In this document: positions 1 through 14,100 of the stretch, one piece after another
Layout of the letters: each line of letters starts with the position of its first letter
Position numbering within the stretch: the first letter of the stretch is position 1
From: Echinococcus granulosus
Taxonomy: Eukaryota > Platyhelminthes > Cestoda > Cyclophyllidea > Taeniidae
NCBI RefSeq assembly: GCF_000524195.1
Contig: NW_020170414.1
Span: 551,663 to 615,662, forward strand
Length of the DNA stretch: 64,000 bases
Reading direction: 5' to 3'
Notes under the pieces: model-generated
Told to the model about the DNA's origin: nothing
Database searches by the model: none
Seen by the model: only the letters and a program-made list of their open reading frames with translations
Translations under genes and position numbers: made by a program

Positions 1-3000
1 AGCATCAAACTCTTGATCATGCCTTATGCACAGGTTTGATGTTCACTTTATCCTCCAGTAATTAGATTTTGAGATTGATGAAATACCAAAGCCAATTTCT
101 CTTGGGAATTCAGGTTAGGGTCTACAGCTTACCACTCAACGAACAGGAAGGTAATCTTTTGGCTGACCGGTTCCATGGCTTGAATAATGAGGTAATCCAT
201 TTTAAGACTATTTTTTACCTCTGAGGATTTGAAGCCGATGGGATAACTATCACGTAATGGACTTCAAATCCCCCATTGACAGATTCAGCTTGAAATAAAA
301 GACACTATATCAACTCAGGTAAAGGTGTCTTCAAAAACCTTATGTTTTTTTTTTCAAATTATACTGCGTAAACTGCGTCTTTTCAGATACTTTTTTAATA
401 CAGAACTAATCCCTGACGTTTTATACGAGATTCTACAAATGGCATTTTAGTAGCCTCTCAATAAGATATCGTAGTCCACAAATTTTCAACCGTTTCATTA
501 AGCCTTCTTCCTGTTTCCCTCAATATTATTCCCTTTAGAATTAAACAGCAATTTCATTTGAATAACAAAGAGCTTAATTGAAACGTGTGCTTTCTTTCAA
601 AGTATTGCTGCCCTTACGCTTGTCTTTCGGGATCGTGCTATGCATTTTAACAATGCGGTGATGATGGTGGATACCAAAAAGAAATTTACTACCGGATGAT
701 AATGGACAAACAATTGTCAAGTTAAAGTGCTCTAGATAAACGTCAAACCTTGTGGAAGGGTATATCCATTAAGGTTTAACCACGCATATTTATCCATTCA
801 GGCACATTTAAGTGCCGATGGCGATAGTGGTTTATCAGGCGGTGAAGCACAACATTAACAGTCATTAAGTAGCTTAAAAGTCTAAACGAGATTGAAATCA
901 CCAAATTTTTGGAAAAACACCGCACTCTGGTTCCATTGTGCCAGTTTTGATTTTGTCCCTCCCCACTTAATGAATCGACTTCAACTCGATCTCAAAGATG
1001 TGCAAGCTTCTTAGAAACGAAATACAGCAACTAGAATAGGCACAAGACGTGTTAAAAGAAAGTACATAGGCTGGAAACGGCGGGCCATGCCTCATCCACT
1101 CCAATCTTAAGCGTTTGCTTAGCACATCTCTCTGAGTGTGGACAATCACTTTTCCCTTCGACTTGAGCAGACAATCACACGTGGAGGAGAATAAGGAATG
1201 GAGAAATTAAGGGTAGCGCAAGTGAAGGTAGCTAGGGTGGTTTTTTTCTTTCTCCCAGAGAAGCAACCTTTTTATGGAGGTGGAATTGGCAAATTGGTAT
1301 CTCGTCGAGAAAGGAGAGGCAGATTGCAGTCGTGATTACTTTAGCAAGCAAAGTATTTGAAGAAGCTTTCTGCACAGTAATTTACTTTTTCTTTTTTGTG
1401 TTACACAAAATTTGTTGGCTGTCTAATAGCATAAAACCAATTAATTAGTACATAAGGGTGACCTTCTTACCAATTTGCTGCCTACGGAACTATAAGAGTT
1501 CATCGTCCTCAACTCGCGCTTCACTACTGACTACGGCAGCCTTCTCCAAAGTAGGTGATGTGAAATTTACTTCACAAAAGTGGGGAATATTTAGAAACTC
1601 CATGGATAGAAGCACTCTATCTCAATTAGCAACAGTGAAAATGTCCTACTAATGGTAGGCTATGATGCCGTCGGAGATATGGCAATCAGACTTAGAATTA
1701 CCGTCAAAATTTGACCAAATTTAGAGAAGTTTTCGGGCAGCTTGTTCTATTCAAGTTTTAATATTAATTGCTTATGGTAAGTAAAGGTTATTTGATGTTT
1801 GGACTTTCCACCGCTGTGTATTTGAAGTGATGTAGCAAGATGGTAGCCTTTTACTCATTGAAACCGAGTTTATTGTGCCAGAAACGTCATGCTAATTAGC
1901 TATGGTTTTACAGGAGTTGGAGTCTGTTGTCCAAAAGGACGCGAGAAGTGCTGCTTCGTAGTCACGTCCGTCTTGTGACCTGTCTGATGAAGGCAAAAAT
2001 GTTGCCAGAGTATAAAATAAATGAGTGAAGGAACAAATAATCAGTCCCAGTCCCAGTTTCCATTGAAACTACTTCTATTGTAAATTCACTCCAGCACGAT
2101 AAGAATCGGTAAAATGCCCCACAATGAGGAGCTTGGAGTGTCCTTTTGCCTGAAGTGTACATTTTTTATGGTAGTCAGTGGAATATCCTTACCGTTTGAA
2201 GGTGTTACATACTCACAATAGCCTTTTACAAACCACCCTTGGGCACGTAAATAATCATAGGTCCTACTGCGAAAGAGCCCATCCCCTTGATTAGGAGATC
2301 TCATATCCTGACTTAAGCCCAAAATAATCGCTAGACTAGTAACTTGGATGAAAATGCAGCGTCTAGCATGCCACACTACGACAATTCGGAAGAATGATTT
2401 CTGCTCCTATGGACGAGATTATTGTGGAAAGTCTACAGCAGTAGAAGTAGGCTATGGTGTTTACAAACTTGAGAAAAATCTCTTCCCCTCCCTAACGTTA
2501 AACAGTCAACCCAAAAAACTTGGCATTTTAGGTTGTTCAGCTGTTCGTTATAGTGATAACAAAATGATGGCGGCTTGGTAGAGCGAAAGAGCAAGAAACC
2601 CCTTAAGCATGGGGTCTAATGTATCCATTCAATTTGCACGGTGCAGTGAATTGTGCTATTTATTTTAAACCAAATAAGTGGCATTTAATTTCTGACTGAC
2701 AGCGGTTTTTCTTCTTTATAAGGACATTGCAAAACTTAACCTTAAATTGCACAATTTAGTGCGTTATCGTGCAGACCTTTGATTTCTAATGCAGCTCTTC
2801 GAGTCTCTCCTGAGTAACAGAAGAAGTCTTATTACTGGAACCGAAAATATATTGCATACGTACGGAAGAGCTGAGGGTCTATTGGCATGCACAAAAGGTC
2901 ATCACACTGAGTAGAAGTGCGATGGCAGGGCCTTACTAGTTTGTGTTATATAAACCCCAGCGGTAAACAGACAATCGGAGCATTACATAACATGCTCTCC

Positions 3001-3044
3001 TTTTGAGCTTTGTCTCCTGCGATCCCTCTGTCTGGCCTCCTGAG
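1..3044. other. No gene recognised
   Basis: AT-rich sequence with only short open frames and no family similarity that I can recognise. One isolated minus-strand segment (2307 down to 2193) has a plausible acceptor and a GTAAGG donor around an open frame, but no recognisable homology, so it is not called as an exon. Confidence 0.6.
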
Positions 3045-3590
3045 TCAGTCACCACAATGCAGTCAGTGCCTTACAAACAAAAACGGCAGGTGAGAGGATT
3101 TTTGACTATAACTTCACTGGTCCCTCATGGCAATTTTGTTGGATTTGGAGTGGTGTCCTTTTTAAAAATTGCATTGGGGGAAGGGTGATGTCCTGACTAA
3201 CTCGTATGGTTTTGCCCCCTGTTCCTCCCAGCTACTTTCTTCCCACTTAAGTGCTGCCCAGTTATGTATCTCGTGCTCACTAAGTTAATTTTATATAGAT
3301 AACGCAGGCAGCTATACAACAAACTTTTTCATATGGTTCACGCCCACGACAGATGCCGCTCGCTTCAGTTGTTAATAGCATTCCTGCAGCACATGACACT
3401 TGAGTAGTTATAGAAGGTAGACGTTATTCTCAACCCTTCTTTGAGAAGGTCATCCGAGTTTCACCCATCTGCACTCCGCCCCCGTTTTACGTAACGTTAA
3501 GGTTTAGCATTAAACTTGTCCCGAAGGCCATGTCGCCCAGCACATGCACACTGGTGGAGTCTTAAGTACCAGCATAACGAAACGGAAAAG
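3045..3590. repeat. Dispersed repeat family B, copy 1
   Basis: This stretch is a diverged relative of 14760-15310 and 15465-15585. Shared landmarks include a CAAACTTT block followed by a TGGTYCAYG block near 3325, a TTCAGTYGTTAAT block running into GCATTCCTGCAG near 3366-3389, a 'ttaggtttagcatt'-like block near 3500, and a CTTAAGT...AACGAAACGGAAA block near 3560. The left part (3060-3185, ending in a run of G then AAGG) matches 15470-15585 instead. No coding capacity or terminal repeats were found. Origin and class are unknown. Confidence 0.5.
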
Positions 3591-5624
3591 TTTAACTAAC
3601 ACCTAACTGCTATTAATCTTGAAGTGACAAACAGTTCTTTGAGATTGTATGCGTTTCATCATGCCAATTTGCAGACATTAAACTTGTCGGCTTCACAGAA
3701 GGGAAACAACAAGCGCTTATGCGAAAGAACATTTCCGTTTAGCATGTTCATTGCCAATAAACCTTACCTCTTAGGGAAGTATCATGAAAGATAATAGAAA
3801 GCGGTGTACAGTTACAATTTTTTTCTTGATGAAGTAGGTGAAAGTGCTTTGTTCTGAAAATTAGACCTTGGAAAAGTATCATAGGAAAAATTCCACAACT
3901 CCATGCAGTTATTTTTGGTCCTTGAAGTGAATGAAAGTGCTTTGCTCTGAAAACGGACTCCCAAGATTTTGCAAAAACTTGGTTCTCCATACTTTAAGCA
4001 TGTCCGTTTTAAAGTCGTTGGAATAAGGTCACCACCACACTCGTCTGCTTAAGTAGCCGAGAGGTGAGCGAGTACATGGACATCCCACCAACTCCCGCCA
4101 GCTTATTATTTAAGGAGACATGTGTGGGCCTAATCACGCAGTTGTCTTAACAAGCAGCTTTATTTATCATAAAAATGACATCGAGGATGGAGAATGATTA
4201 TATATGCCGTAACTATATGAATGTTGAGAGAAGGGCATCATTTTCTCTTTTGATATTTGTTGCCTAAAGCTACGTGCGTCTATTTCTTCCTCTGATCATA
4301 AAGTGATCAACAGTTCAATTTAACCCATAGACATTTCAGCCTTTTGGAATAGACGATTGTAGGTCAAATGTTAGATCAGACAAACCATGTTACTCAAGAT
4401 ACTTCCATTATGTTTAACTCTTCGGTTTGGTTACTCAAGCACTTAAGGCACTGCTAATTTTACCATCCCTGCCACGCCGTTGACTCCATTCCTACTGAAC
4501 GCCACAGACACTTATTCTGCTACACTTATTCAAGCATAATCTCACCTAAGACTTTGCAACCCCTTATTGGACTCCATTTTCTCTGTCTTTTCCTTTGATT
4601 AAGAAATTTATATGCCACCCTGCTCAATGACGTTAGATTAATTTTTTCAACGAACTTTTCTAATTTTCTTTTTTTAATAATCCGCTATCCACCACAGTCG
4701 ATTACTGAGCATTCGATTAATTGTGAATAATGCCTTATCGAAGAGTCTGAAAGGATTTGTGGCTCCCTTTTGTTAACTTAATACTCACGGTTGCTGCATG
4801 CGTCCACTTTCTTCCTCTCCCTAATGTATGGCACATTCTCTTCTGATTGGGCTCAACTCGTATTCTACAGAGCAAACTTATTGGCCACCTTTATGCGACC
4901 TGGAAGGTCTGATTAACAGAATTAGAGGAGAATTTAGAGTCACTTAAGTAGACTGGCAAATAAGATTTATTTGCATATTAAATCGAACCCTGTTTCCGAT
5001 TTGGGGAAAGGAAAATTAGAGATTTGTATTTAAGTAACATGCAATTATTTAAGAAAAGGCTGTCTTTCCTACAACAACCTACAGCAGTCCTCTTCTGTGC
5101 ATTAATTAGGGGGCTAATTCGACTGCTGATGTTTTCATTCAGAAGTTGTCTCCTAAAGTTATTTCAGCTAAATTAGAATGACTTAGAAACCCCTGATTTG
5201 TATGTAACTCGTTAATTCACCCCTTAATAATGGATAATCTCGAATTAGAATGTATATTACAGCTAACACACGGAGTGCCGGGTGGCTTTGTTGGGCTCGG
5301 CTTAGCGACAAATCGAGCACCTCCTGTGGATCGCATCTGCAGCTGGCTAGTTTTTGCTTCGAGAAAACGGGGATACTGAAAAAAATCTTCGTGAAATCAA
5401 TGAAAAAGATTTAGTATCAAGGAATAAAATTTAATTTTACTCGAATAGAAATAAAATAACAATAAAAAGGAAATAAAGGGAGCTTGCAAGGACCTGCTAT
5501 TCTCACCTCATACTAAAATGGGTGAATTTTGATGTTTGCTCACCCAACCTGACTACCGAAAAATCAAAATATTCTTTTGGGAACTATGTTGAGTTAAATT
5601 TTTTGCCTTCCGTTGCATCAAAGT
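3591..5624. other. No gene recognised
   Basis: No open frame above 80 codons and no recognisable homology or RNA gene. The sequence is AT-rich and looks like ordinary intergenic DNA. Confidence 0.6.
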
Positions 5625-5890
5625 CAACTGTTTGAATGCCTGAATGAATGTCTAACTGACTGAGCATCCTTCGACCTTTGTACGTGACAGATCAAAGAAA
5701 ATCTCAAATGACTGGTCATACCGTCAGTCAGGGTCTAAAAAGAACATTTATGGATGAAGTACGGGCAAAAGTTGAAAGGAATGCAAGTAATGAGAATGTA
5801 ATTTAGAGGTGAGCAGTGAACTTTTGCTACATGCCTCGTCCTGGCAAAACGATCCTCTTGAAAAGCACCATCAAAACGGCACATTTGAAC
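5625..5890. repeat. Dispersed repeat family A, copy 1
   Basis: Diverged direct copy of 7905-8150. Shared blocks in the same order are: a CTGACTGA...CATCC block; 'GTGACAGATCAAAGAA' here against 'GTGGCAGATTAAAGAA' there; a GGTCATACC / GATCATGCC block; the exact string CAGGGTCTAAAAAG; an ATGCCT block; and a final CTTG(G)AAAA(G/C)CACCATCAAA block. It has no coding frame and no terminal repeats that I can define. Similarity by eye is roughly two thirds to three quarters. Confidence 0.6.
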
Positions 5891-6607
5891 CATTGCCTGT
5901 CTTCTTTAGTACCCTATGCTAATTCGTAGAAGTACGGGGGTGAAATTTTAACTGACGTTTATTCTTGCTTTTAGGCCAAAATGCTATCAGATTCAAGCCA
6001 AATCAACGCATTGATGAATAGTGGTCCAGTTGGGATCACATTCATAAAGTGACTAAATGCCTACTCAACACCCACCGAGATAAGGCAGCATTCTGAACAT
6101 TTAACAACAACGAGTCTCATGACTTTATAGTACTGTACTCATTTCAATTAGACGCATATAAAACCGCTGTGCTGTGTCAAGGTCAGAAGAAGAAACGCCT
6201 ACTCTACGGAGAATAACGCTGTTGTGATGAGTAGCTTGAATTTGAAGAACTAAGATCTGTAATTACCAGAGAGAGCTAAGGTCATTTAACTACAGCACTA
6301 AACCCTAATATCTTGCAGTACTCTTCGTGCCTCAATATTCAGCTGGTTCTGAGGAGCTGCCACGAACAATTGCGCCCGGGTCGGCATTCCTTCATTCCGT
6401 GTGATTCATAAGGCATATTAATCCCTTTTACATCATCAAGAAATTGAAAGGACATCTTGCATAGACTAGATAAAGTCGTCAGTAGTCCAAGCCAGTGTAC
6501 TGCTTAAATTCGACTCGGTAATTAAAGGAACTAAACACCATAGTGGCGCAAACATGTGGGATAAGGTGGGCAATTACACCCCACACTGACTTCAATTGCT
6601 GGACAAC
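5891..6607. other. No gene recognised
   Basis: Intergenic-looking sequence with short frames only. No motif was identified. Confidence 0.55.
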
Positions 6608-6735
6608 TGAACCCCGCCCGTTGGCGTATGGACTGAAGCCCTGTAGGCGGAAAGAACGTGTCCTAGGCTTAAATCTCGGTCATTTGGTTGCACATCTTTA
6701 GTGAACGCCTTTAGTTGTCTGATTAGGGTTCTTTA
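6608..6735 (-). mobile_element. Ty3/gypsy integrase fragment
   Basis: This short stretch is a diverged copy of 24395-24515, which lies in the integrase part of the decayed Ty3/gypsy pol on the minus strand. Shared blocks include GACGTATGGACTG / GGCGTATGGACTG followed by AGCCCTGTA, then CCTAGGCTTAAAT, then GTCATYTGGTTG, then TCTTTAGT. No long frame survives. It is an isolated fragment: I see neither LTRs nor other pol domains next to it, so it is a truncated or eroded insertion. Confidence 0.65.
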
Positions 6736-7904
6736 ATAAGGATAAATGCAGTGCTTTGCTCCAGTTCTACTTGGCAAAAGCTGACATTCGTGAGAGCTGT
6801 AATTTATGAAGCGGTGAAACCTATCGAGAGTCTCAATTGACGATTTGACAATGTCAGGTGACTTGAGGCTGTTTAGTCACCTGGTCTCTAAAGTTACCTC
6901 TTCAAGGTCAATTAAGCAGATGAGGCCTCGAAGAAAAGTTGGATGTTTAAAACTTTCCTTCGAGAACAAATTACTGGGTGAAGAGATGAACAAGTTTGTC
7001 TTGTATAGACCCAGAAATGCAGATTCTACAGTTAAATGTAAATCTTATGCCCTTACAGGCAAAATGGTCAACACTGCAATAGCAAAGCAGACTCCTTTCT
7101 GTCATGGCACTAGTCTTTCCAAAATATTCATGGCTGAGCGTGCGCCTGTGCTTTGTTTTCTCTTCCACTTTTGCCTATTTAACTAGGCATGACCAGCAAA
7201 AAGTACTGCTTCTCCTTTACTCAATTACAGTATAATAGAGCGTAGACAGGCCAAAGTCATTTCATGCTCCTCTGTCAGCTTGACGGAAAAGGTATAGTAG
7301 ATTAAGTAAGGGCTTCGACCACCGTTTTTAACTCCAGTTAGCATGCTTGGACACTTACCTCCCTGAAGATCCTATCGCAGAGGTATTCAGTAGAAGACAG
7401 ACATAAATGGAAATTCAACAAACTGGAACAATCAGTGGATCCCCATCGGAGTTATTCCCCTATCAAGCTGGTTCGGTCCATAAAACTCTACAAGATGCCA
7501 AGATGACTACCGCTACATCATCCTTGCAGCCTAACTTCAAAGCCCCTCTCATGAAAGTATTCTTATAAAGGTGCACGATCGCTTTTTGATCGAAAAGCCT
7601 CATTTCCGAAAAAGCACGATATACACCACCATTTTCTAAGGCTTTGTAGCAGAACCTTTCAACTGACTGTAAAGTCATGCGACAGGCAAAATCCCAGGCC
7701 CTATGTACCTATACAGGATACCTTCGGCTAAATCTCTGCAAAGTTCAGTTGACTAACACTGGGATCTCCAACAGGTTCCGTTGCTTCATAAATTACAACC
7801 CTCACAAATGTCTACTTTTGCCAAGTAAAACCAGAGCAAGGTGCTGCATTTATCCTTACTAAAGAACCTTTGGGAATTTTATTGGGTGAGATTTTCTACT
7901 CCAT
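6736..7904. other. No gene recognised
   Basis: Holds a 113-codon open frame on the + strand (6845-7186) and shorter overlapping ones. None has a recognisable domain or convincing codon bias. I treat them as chance frames. Confidence 0.5.
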
Positions 7905-8150
7905 TATGTTAAAGTGGAGTGAGTGATTGACTGACTGACCATCCCTGAACATTGGTATGTGGCAGATTAAAGAACACCTTAAACAGCTGATCATGCCATA
8001 AATCAGGGTCTAAAAAGCGCATTCGTGAAGGTATTACGATCATAGAGTACAATAAGCCAAGCACTAGTGAGTAAATATTCCCAAATGCCTGTTCCTAGTA
8101 GCGCGGTCTTCTTGGAAAACACCATCAAATCTTTGCATTCGACGTAATGT
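7905..8150. repeat. Dispersed repeat family A, copy 2
   Basis: Second copy of the family described at 5625-5890, in the same orientation and 2.3 kb away. The exact core CAGGGTCTAAAAAG and the CACCATCAAA end block are the clearest anchors. The surroundings of the two copies do not match, so this looks like a dispersed repeat and not a segmental duplication of the region. Confidence 0.6.
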
Positions 8151-11100
8151 CTGCCTTTGGTAATAGCCACCTATAAACAGCAACTGTACTAGCGTTTTTT
8201 TCCTCACTCAGCGTATCATTCAACTGGACGTAGTCCATTTCACTACCAAAGAGGGAGTAAGTGGGCAACGCCGACCTCTTGGGCCTGTTCCCCACATCAA
8301 TCTGAATGAGTGTGCATCACATCTCACTCACATCACCGTAGCTGGCGTGTTATGAAGTAACAAGTAAATGTGGGACTCATTCAAGTGTTTTGATCGAGAA
8401 AAATAGTCGTAATTTTACCTGAATCCCATTCAACTCAAAAGGACTAAAAAGAAAACATTTTTGTTGTGAATTTAGACGCAGGACCTATTACGCGTTACCC
8501 GTCAAATGCAACAGTTCGACCATCACCTGTGAATTTGGTTTCTATGACGCATACAGAGTCGGAATTACTCAATCGCATATATTTCGCCTTCATTTTCCAC
8601 CACCAAAGTAATAATTAGGTGAGTGTTGAGACAGATTACAATGCGTGGCGCTTGAGCTTACGAATACCGCGGATTAAAACCACAAAAACAAATAAGTCCC
8701 TTATCACTCACGTCTCCGACATGTAAGCAGGACAGGTATTGGTTTAACACCATCTTTACTTCTGCCTGTTATGCAGTTTGGGTCATGTGTACATCCTACC
8801 CATATCGATAGAACAATTCAGACACGTTGATAAGTCGAAATCAGATGCAATTCTATCCAAATCATATCATAGTCATGTGAACTCCGAATTGTTGGCTCTG
8901 TGATGTGTTGTGGATAATCTCTCGTAGTACGCTTCCTCTTCTGTCAAGGTAGAAACTGTTAATGCTTTTGTCCAGTCGACCGTGAGATTGTTAACTTTCC
9001 TGAGCTAGGCAAGTGGGTGCTTTTAAGGAATCAAGTAGTGCACGTATAAAGATTGCATCCATTTACAACAGCTTTCAGTCCACCCACACGTGGGTGGGTG
9101 TTTGCTCTTCGCTTCTTGCCTCGTGGGGCGTAAGTCACACCTACCCAATCAGTCAGTCATTTTCTACTCCCTTCCCCATTCCACTGAGAGTAGAAAATGT
9201 GCTTAAATATTTACGAGGCTATTAAGGTACCGAATACCAAAGGCAGAGGGACAAAAGTAGCACAAATTGTAGCTAACTAATCCCATCAGTGAGTATTTGC
9301 TTTAAAGTCAGTTTCGAAATTATCAGCCCCCATGTTTATCCTACGGTCGGACACCACCCTTCCCCAACCCTAGAATGGTTCATCTGTGAAAAGTATTGGA
9401 TGAGCTTTATCTACTGCGAGTTCTGAATCCATCAGTGCATTCCACAACACTATTTGACTTGATTTCAGTGTTGCACCTACTGGCTGGTAAGCACACAGTA
9501 GGCTGTTGTAACTATGTAGATATGCGAATCAAAAGTTTCGTGCAAAGCAAAAGACAAGCGCTTTAAAAGTAGATGTTACTTTTCCGTTACAGAGAAGCGG
9601 AATACCCATGTAGATTTTTGAGCACTGTGGATACGAATTTGGGTGACGTGTGGAGAAGCAGGTTAGCGATGGGACACTGTTTGCTTCTTTACTCGTAAGA
9701 AATATACTGCAGATAAAGCAAACATTTGATTGTCAGTTGCTGATACATCTTTTATAATGAAGACATCAAACTGATGTTTTAACTACCTTTAGGCAGACGG
9801 AGACCTACAGCCCATACTCGATACTCGATGCTGTTGTCTGCAGAGTTGCGTGGTGAGGTCCTTCAGTTGCACGGCTGTGCAATTGTGCCAGTCTGCTTAA
9901 GTAAGTACATGGGAGGGGAGTGTAGACGAACGAAAGGGCAAATGAACAAATGGATCAACTCCTTGTAACTCAGAGCCTAGTGTACCTAGGTTAAATATAT
10001 TTTAGCCAAATAATGGAGTCGAGGTGGCATACATTTTATCAGATTTTATGCCCCCGTCCAGGTACAGCAAAACAATTAGTCCAGTTGTCTGACAGACTCC
10101 AGGTCGTGTGTATTTCAGAAAGGCGAGCAGTATGTTGGAGACATCCAAATTTGCTAAAAGTCAATCTCACTGATGTCCGTTAACGCATTGCACATTTCTA
10201 TTCTCAGGCCAACTTTGGCTAAATACCCACAACGCTTTCATGCCATCAAACATTCGTGACACTATTTACCTTGTGTAAGTCAACTATTCCAAAGTGCCCA
10301 TTGCATAACCACAGGAGAGCTTATTCTTTTCACTGCTCAGTTTGACGATGCGGACTTGCAATGCGTAATTTCTAGCGTTCTACAGATTTATCCCCATGGT
10401 TTATGTTTGCCTCACAGATTTTACGGCTTGCTCTACAGCCTACATACTTGCCTACTTGCTTACCTACTTGAGGGTGAGGGCTGCTTCAATTAATGGAGGG
10501 GTATATGCACTCTATGATTCCCAAGGGTGTGTTAGTTAATAAAGAAGCGTATGACCTTTGCAAGCCCCACAACTAGGCAAAAGGATGAGTGCACCTCTCT
10601 AAAGTTAAACAATTTATTACTTTTTAAGTGATTAATGAATTACTTAAGAGGATTTCTAATGAACTTCTTTCGTTGGTAAACATAATTGGGTTTCATGTGA
10701 TCCTTTATCAGTTAAGGTCACATTGGCTTTCATTATGAGGTTGGCGCCAGTGTGGAAGTCCTATTGTAAATAATTAAAAAATGGGATTTTTAAAAGTGCT
10801 AGATTGCATTATGCTTAGAATTGGTGTAGGCTGTACTTTTGCAGTACTGTGGAGGAAGTGCTATCATGGAAAATGGGGAATATGCTACATGTGTCAAGCA
10901 TTTACCTGAAAGCGGCTATTTTGGGCGGATTGGCTCATACGTTGGAGGAAAATGTGTACAATCACTGATTGTGTAGTATAGATAGTCTGGATTTGGAAGA
11001 TGAATTGACCGAAATGGACGGAATCGGTGTTTGGTGAATGAACTGGTGCATGAAACCCGCATATACTGATCTGATCTTGTTAGATATGATCTAATCTAAA

Positions 11101-14100
11101 CTCTGACCTGCACTAAACTGGTGGTTCAGTGAAAGCAGCACTCCTTCTTGATGACATCGCAGCTCCTCTCCTTCTTCCTTGCATCGGCATCAATGCTCGC
11201 GAGGGGGCAAATCACCTTGACATGCATCAGTGGGAGATGGAATTTTCCTCTCCAACTATGTATCAAGCTGCTAAAAGACTTCACGCCTATTTGTCCGATG
11301 CGAATTCCGGGATTTCCATTCACCATTAAGCCTTGTAAATCATTGATGAAAACCTCGGTCAAGACAATTTAAAGACGAAATGTTCCCCTAGATTCTTCCG
11401 GTATGCAAAACTGCAATTATCTGTTCACTCCACATTTCGATCATCTCACTCGACATCCTACTGCGGACAAGGTAACTAAATCTGATTACCTTCTTCCACA
11501 GCTACCACTGATGTCAAGAGATAAAATAATTCCTGACATGCGGAAATACTACCATACAGTCGAGAAATGGCCCAAAATGTACAAAGGAGACTTACGGAGA
11601 ATCGTAAATGCCTTATGTAAATTTTGTCTCTTGGAGCTCGAGCCCTTTATGCGTACTACTCTGAATTTGGCAGTCTAAAAGGCCATTTGAGTATCAAGAT
11701 GATGAAGTCCCTAGTTCTTACTGAATATTTCATTCCGAGGTGCCATTTACACAAGTGGCTAAAAATGAGACAATCCAAATAGAAAGAATGCAGTAGCTTT
11801 GGTGAAAAGCATAGGTTGTCGACTCCATTTGACGGCACCAAGGCATTCAAAGTTCGATAATTCTGCTGAAGGTCTTGTTCATATTCCAAAGTACCATCAA
11901 ATCTATGAATGCGCACAATTTTACGGACCTAAGGCGCGGCTTAAACGAATTCCCTTATTCAGTATTTCAATGCTGCACAACCCAAAAAGTGGCAGTAGTC
12001 AAGCAGCAGAAGCATTGTACTTTGGGCGGAAAGTTGGATCCACTCAGAAGGATCCGTTAGACTTAGATGTCAGTTCTCTCTACTGAGGATGTATTAAACG
12101 ACTTGTGCATTACTAAACCACTTCCCTCCATCCGCTTCTGGCACTAATTTTAGCAGTTGGGTGTCTGCTGGAAATCCAACGCCTCCTGTGGATGTCACAG
12201 CTCTGGATGAACCACAGCTGTGGAGGGTGTAGTGAATGTCATGATACTCATTTTCTTTTTTTTACTCTTGCTTTTTTGACCTGCGTAATGTGGTGAATTC
12301 AATGAAAACTTCTACTTTATAATTTAAAAAAGTTCTTCAAATGGCATCCATTAACTTCAATAAACCTTTTCTGAGAATGTCTTGCTTTCATACCGTGGAA
12401 ACAAAATATGAATACAAGGGCGAAGAACAGTGTCAGGTATAACAATCGGCAGAATGAGGGGTATAATGTTTTGCAAAACATGGATATAATTAATCGTATG
12501 GATTCATCAAGTCTTGATAGCTTAAAAGGAGTCGTGGGAGTGAGCCATTAGCAGGAATTGCAGAAACCCCCGTGATTGCTAGACCGGTTTTAATGGATAC
12601 ATTTATACTTGCAGAACTGTTGGATGACACTTTTGATTAACTCAACGCAAGTGGCTTTAAAATGATCCTCCATATAGTTCGCCAGAGCATAGCAGTCCGT
12701 TGGACAAGCTTTCCGCCCTCCAATCTGTAAGGCGCTCGCTTAAAACTTGCGTCCCTTTTAAATGTTCTTAAGTTCAAGTTTGCTCGCGTTTTACAACCAT
12801 GCCAAAGTGCCTGAAATATGTTAGAAGGTGGCCGGAGGGTCGACTGAACTGTTTACGAAGAGATTACTTTGTCCACATGGATGAAGGGATGACACGCATA
12901 CCGTCAGTCTTGTGCTTCCTGTCAGACGTTGTGGATGTTAAGTATGCAATTCATAACTTCCCTCTGAAGGCAATGCTTCTCTCAAACGGATGACAGCTTT
13001 AATTTTGGGTTCCACTCTCAGAAGCCCAAATTTTAATCAGGGTTTAATTAAAATGTTGTAGGAATGGAGCTCCAATTTATAACCACTCCAACATTTGTCC
13101 ACCATATCTCATTTTCTTCGCAATATCAGGTATCTACCAAGGCGCTTAAGTAGTTTACATCGATAAATGTGGAACTTTTCATTTCTGCTGCTTGACTTTA
13201 AAAGTCTCTCACCATCTCATATACTTTTGCAGAAAATACCACATCGCCTCTCCCTGATGTTCTAAACTCTACTTCAGCGTCATGCATTCTTTCGCGTCCC
13301 TCGGTACAAACCCACCTATCTGCTGAGCTGCGTGGGTGGAGTGTCAAAAAGCGTACACTTCTTGTTACTTGTTTGCTAATAGCTGACATGGATGAGATTA
13401 CACACCTAAAATGATTTAGTCACCAGGCAAAGGAAGAGAGGTTCATGTGAATTTCATTTTAACTATTGGAAGAAGGAGAAAGGAAAAAGAGAGCCGTATC
13501 TTAAAGACGCATATTTAGGCATTCATTTGAACGAAGTTGGGAAATTTCAAAAGACGAGGGACAGATAACATCCTTCAATGATTACTAGCTTGTTAAATAC
13601 TTTTATTTGATGAATTAATACGAAATAATGCATTTCTTTCCTTCCTAAGTGGACTTATGGACAACTTAATTACATTCATTTACGTTTCTTATGTGATTTA
13701 AAGCTGCATATTTTAAACCAACAGGTAGACAATTTCAAAATGGCTTAAACTTTACCCTACACTGTAATGCTTTAATTGCTTGTTTAACTCTCGAGTTTTG
13801 GTTGCATGGGCACTTAGGACTGCACCATTGAACTTCCACTGGGAAGCACGGCCTCCGGGCCAGGCGTTTTACCTCGTAGCACTTCTATACGTCGACTGCA
13901 CATAGTCTGCTCCTACATCATCGCTTGTAGTGTCTCTAGGACAGACTTGGGGCCCTGCAACGCATCTAATGAAATTTTCTTTATTAACCATTGTAATGGT
14001 TTCACTATTCATTCATTTATTTGACTGAAATGTGTCAGGCACGCCGGTTCCTAATGGAAGCATTGCCAGAGTCAATGCTTCTGTTTTAAGAAGTCACCTC

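Noticed and set aside
2193..2307. Possible lone exon on the minus strand (acceptor CAG, donor GTAAGG, open frame of 38 codons)
   Set aside because: No homology, and no partner exon with matching phase was found nearby.
6845..7186. 113-codon + strand open frame
   Set aside because: No domain, no neighbouring exons, and overlapping frames on the other strand of similar quality; most likely chance.
11126..12086. Cluster of overlapping open frames on both strands
   Set aside because: Frames of 60-95 codons in several phases without splice consistency or recognisable protein similarity.
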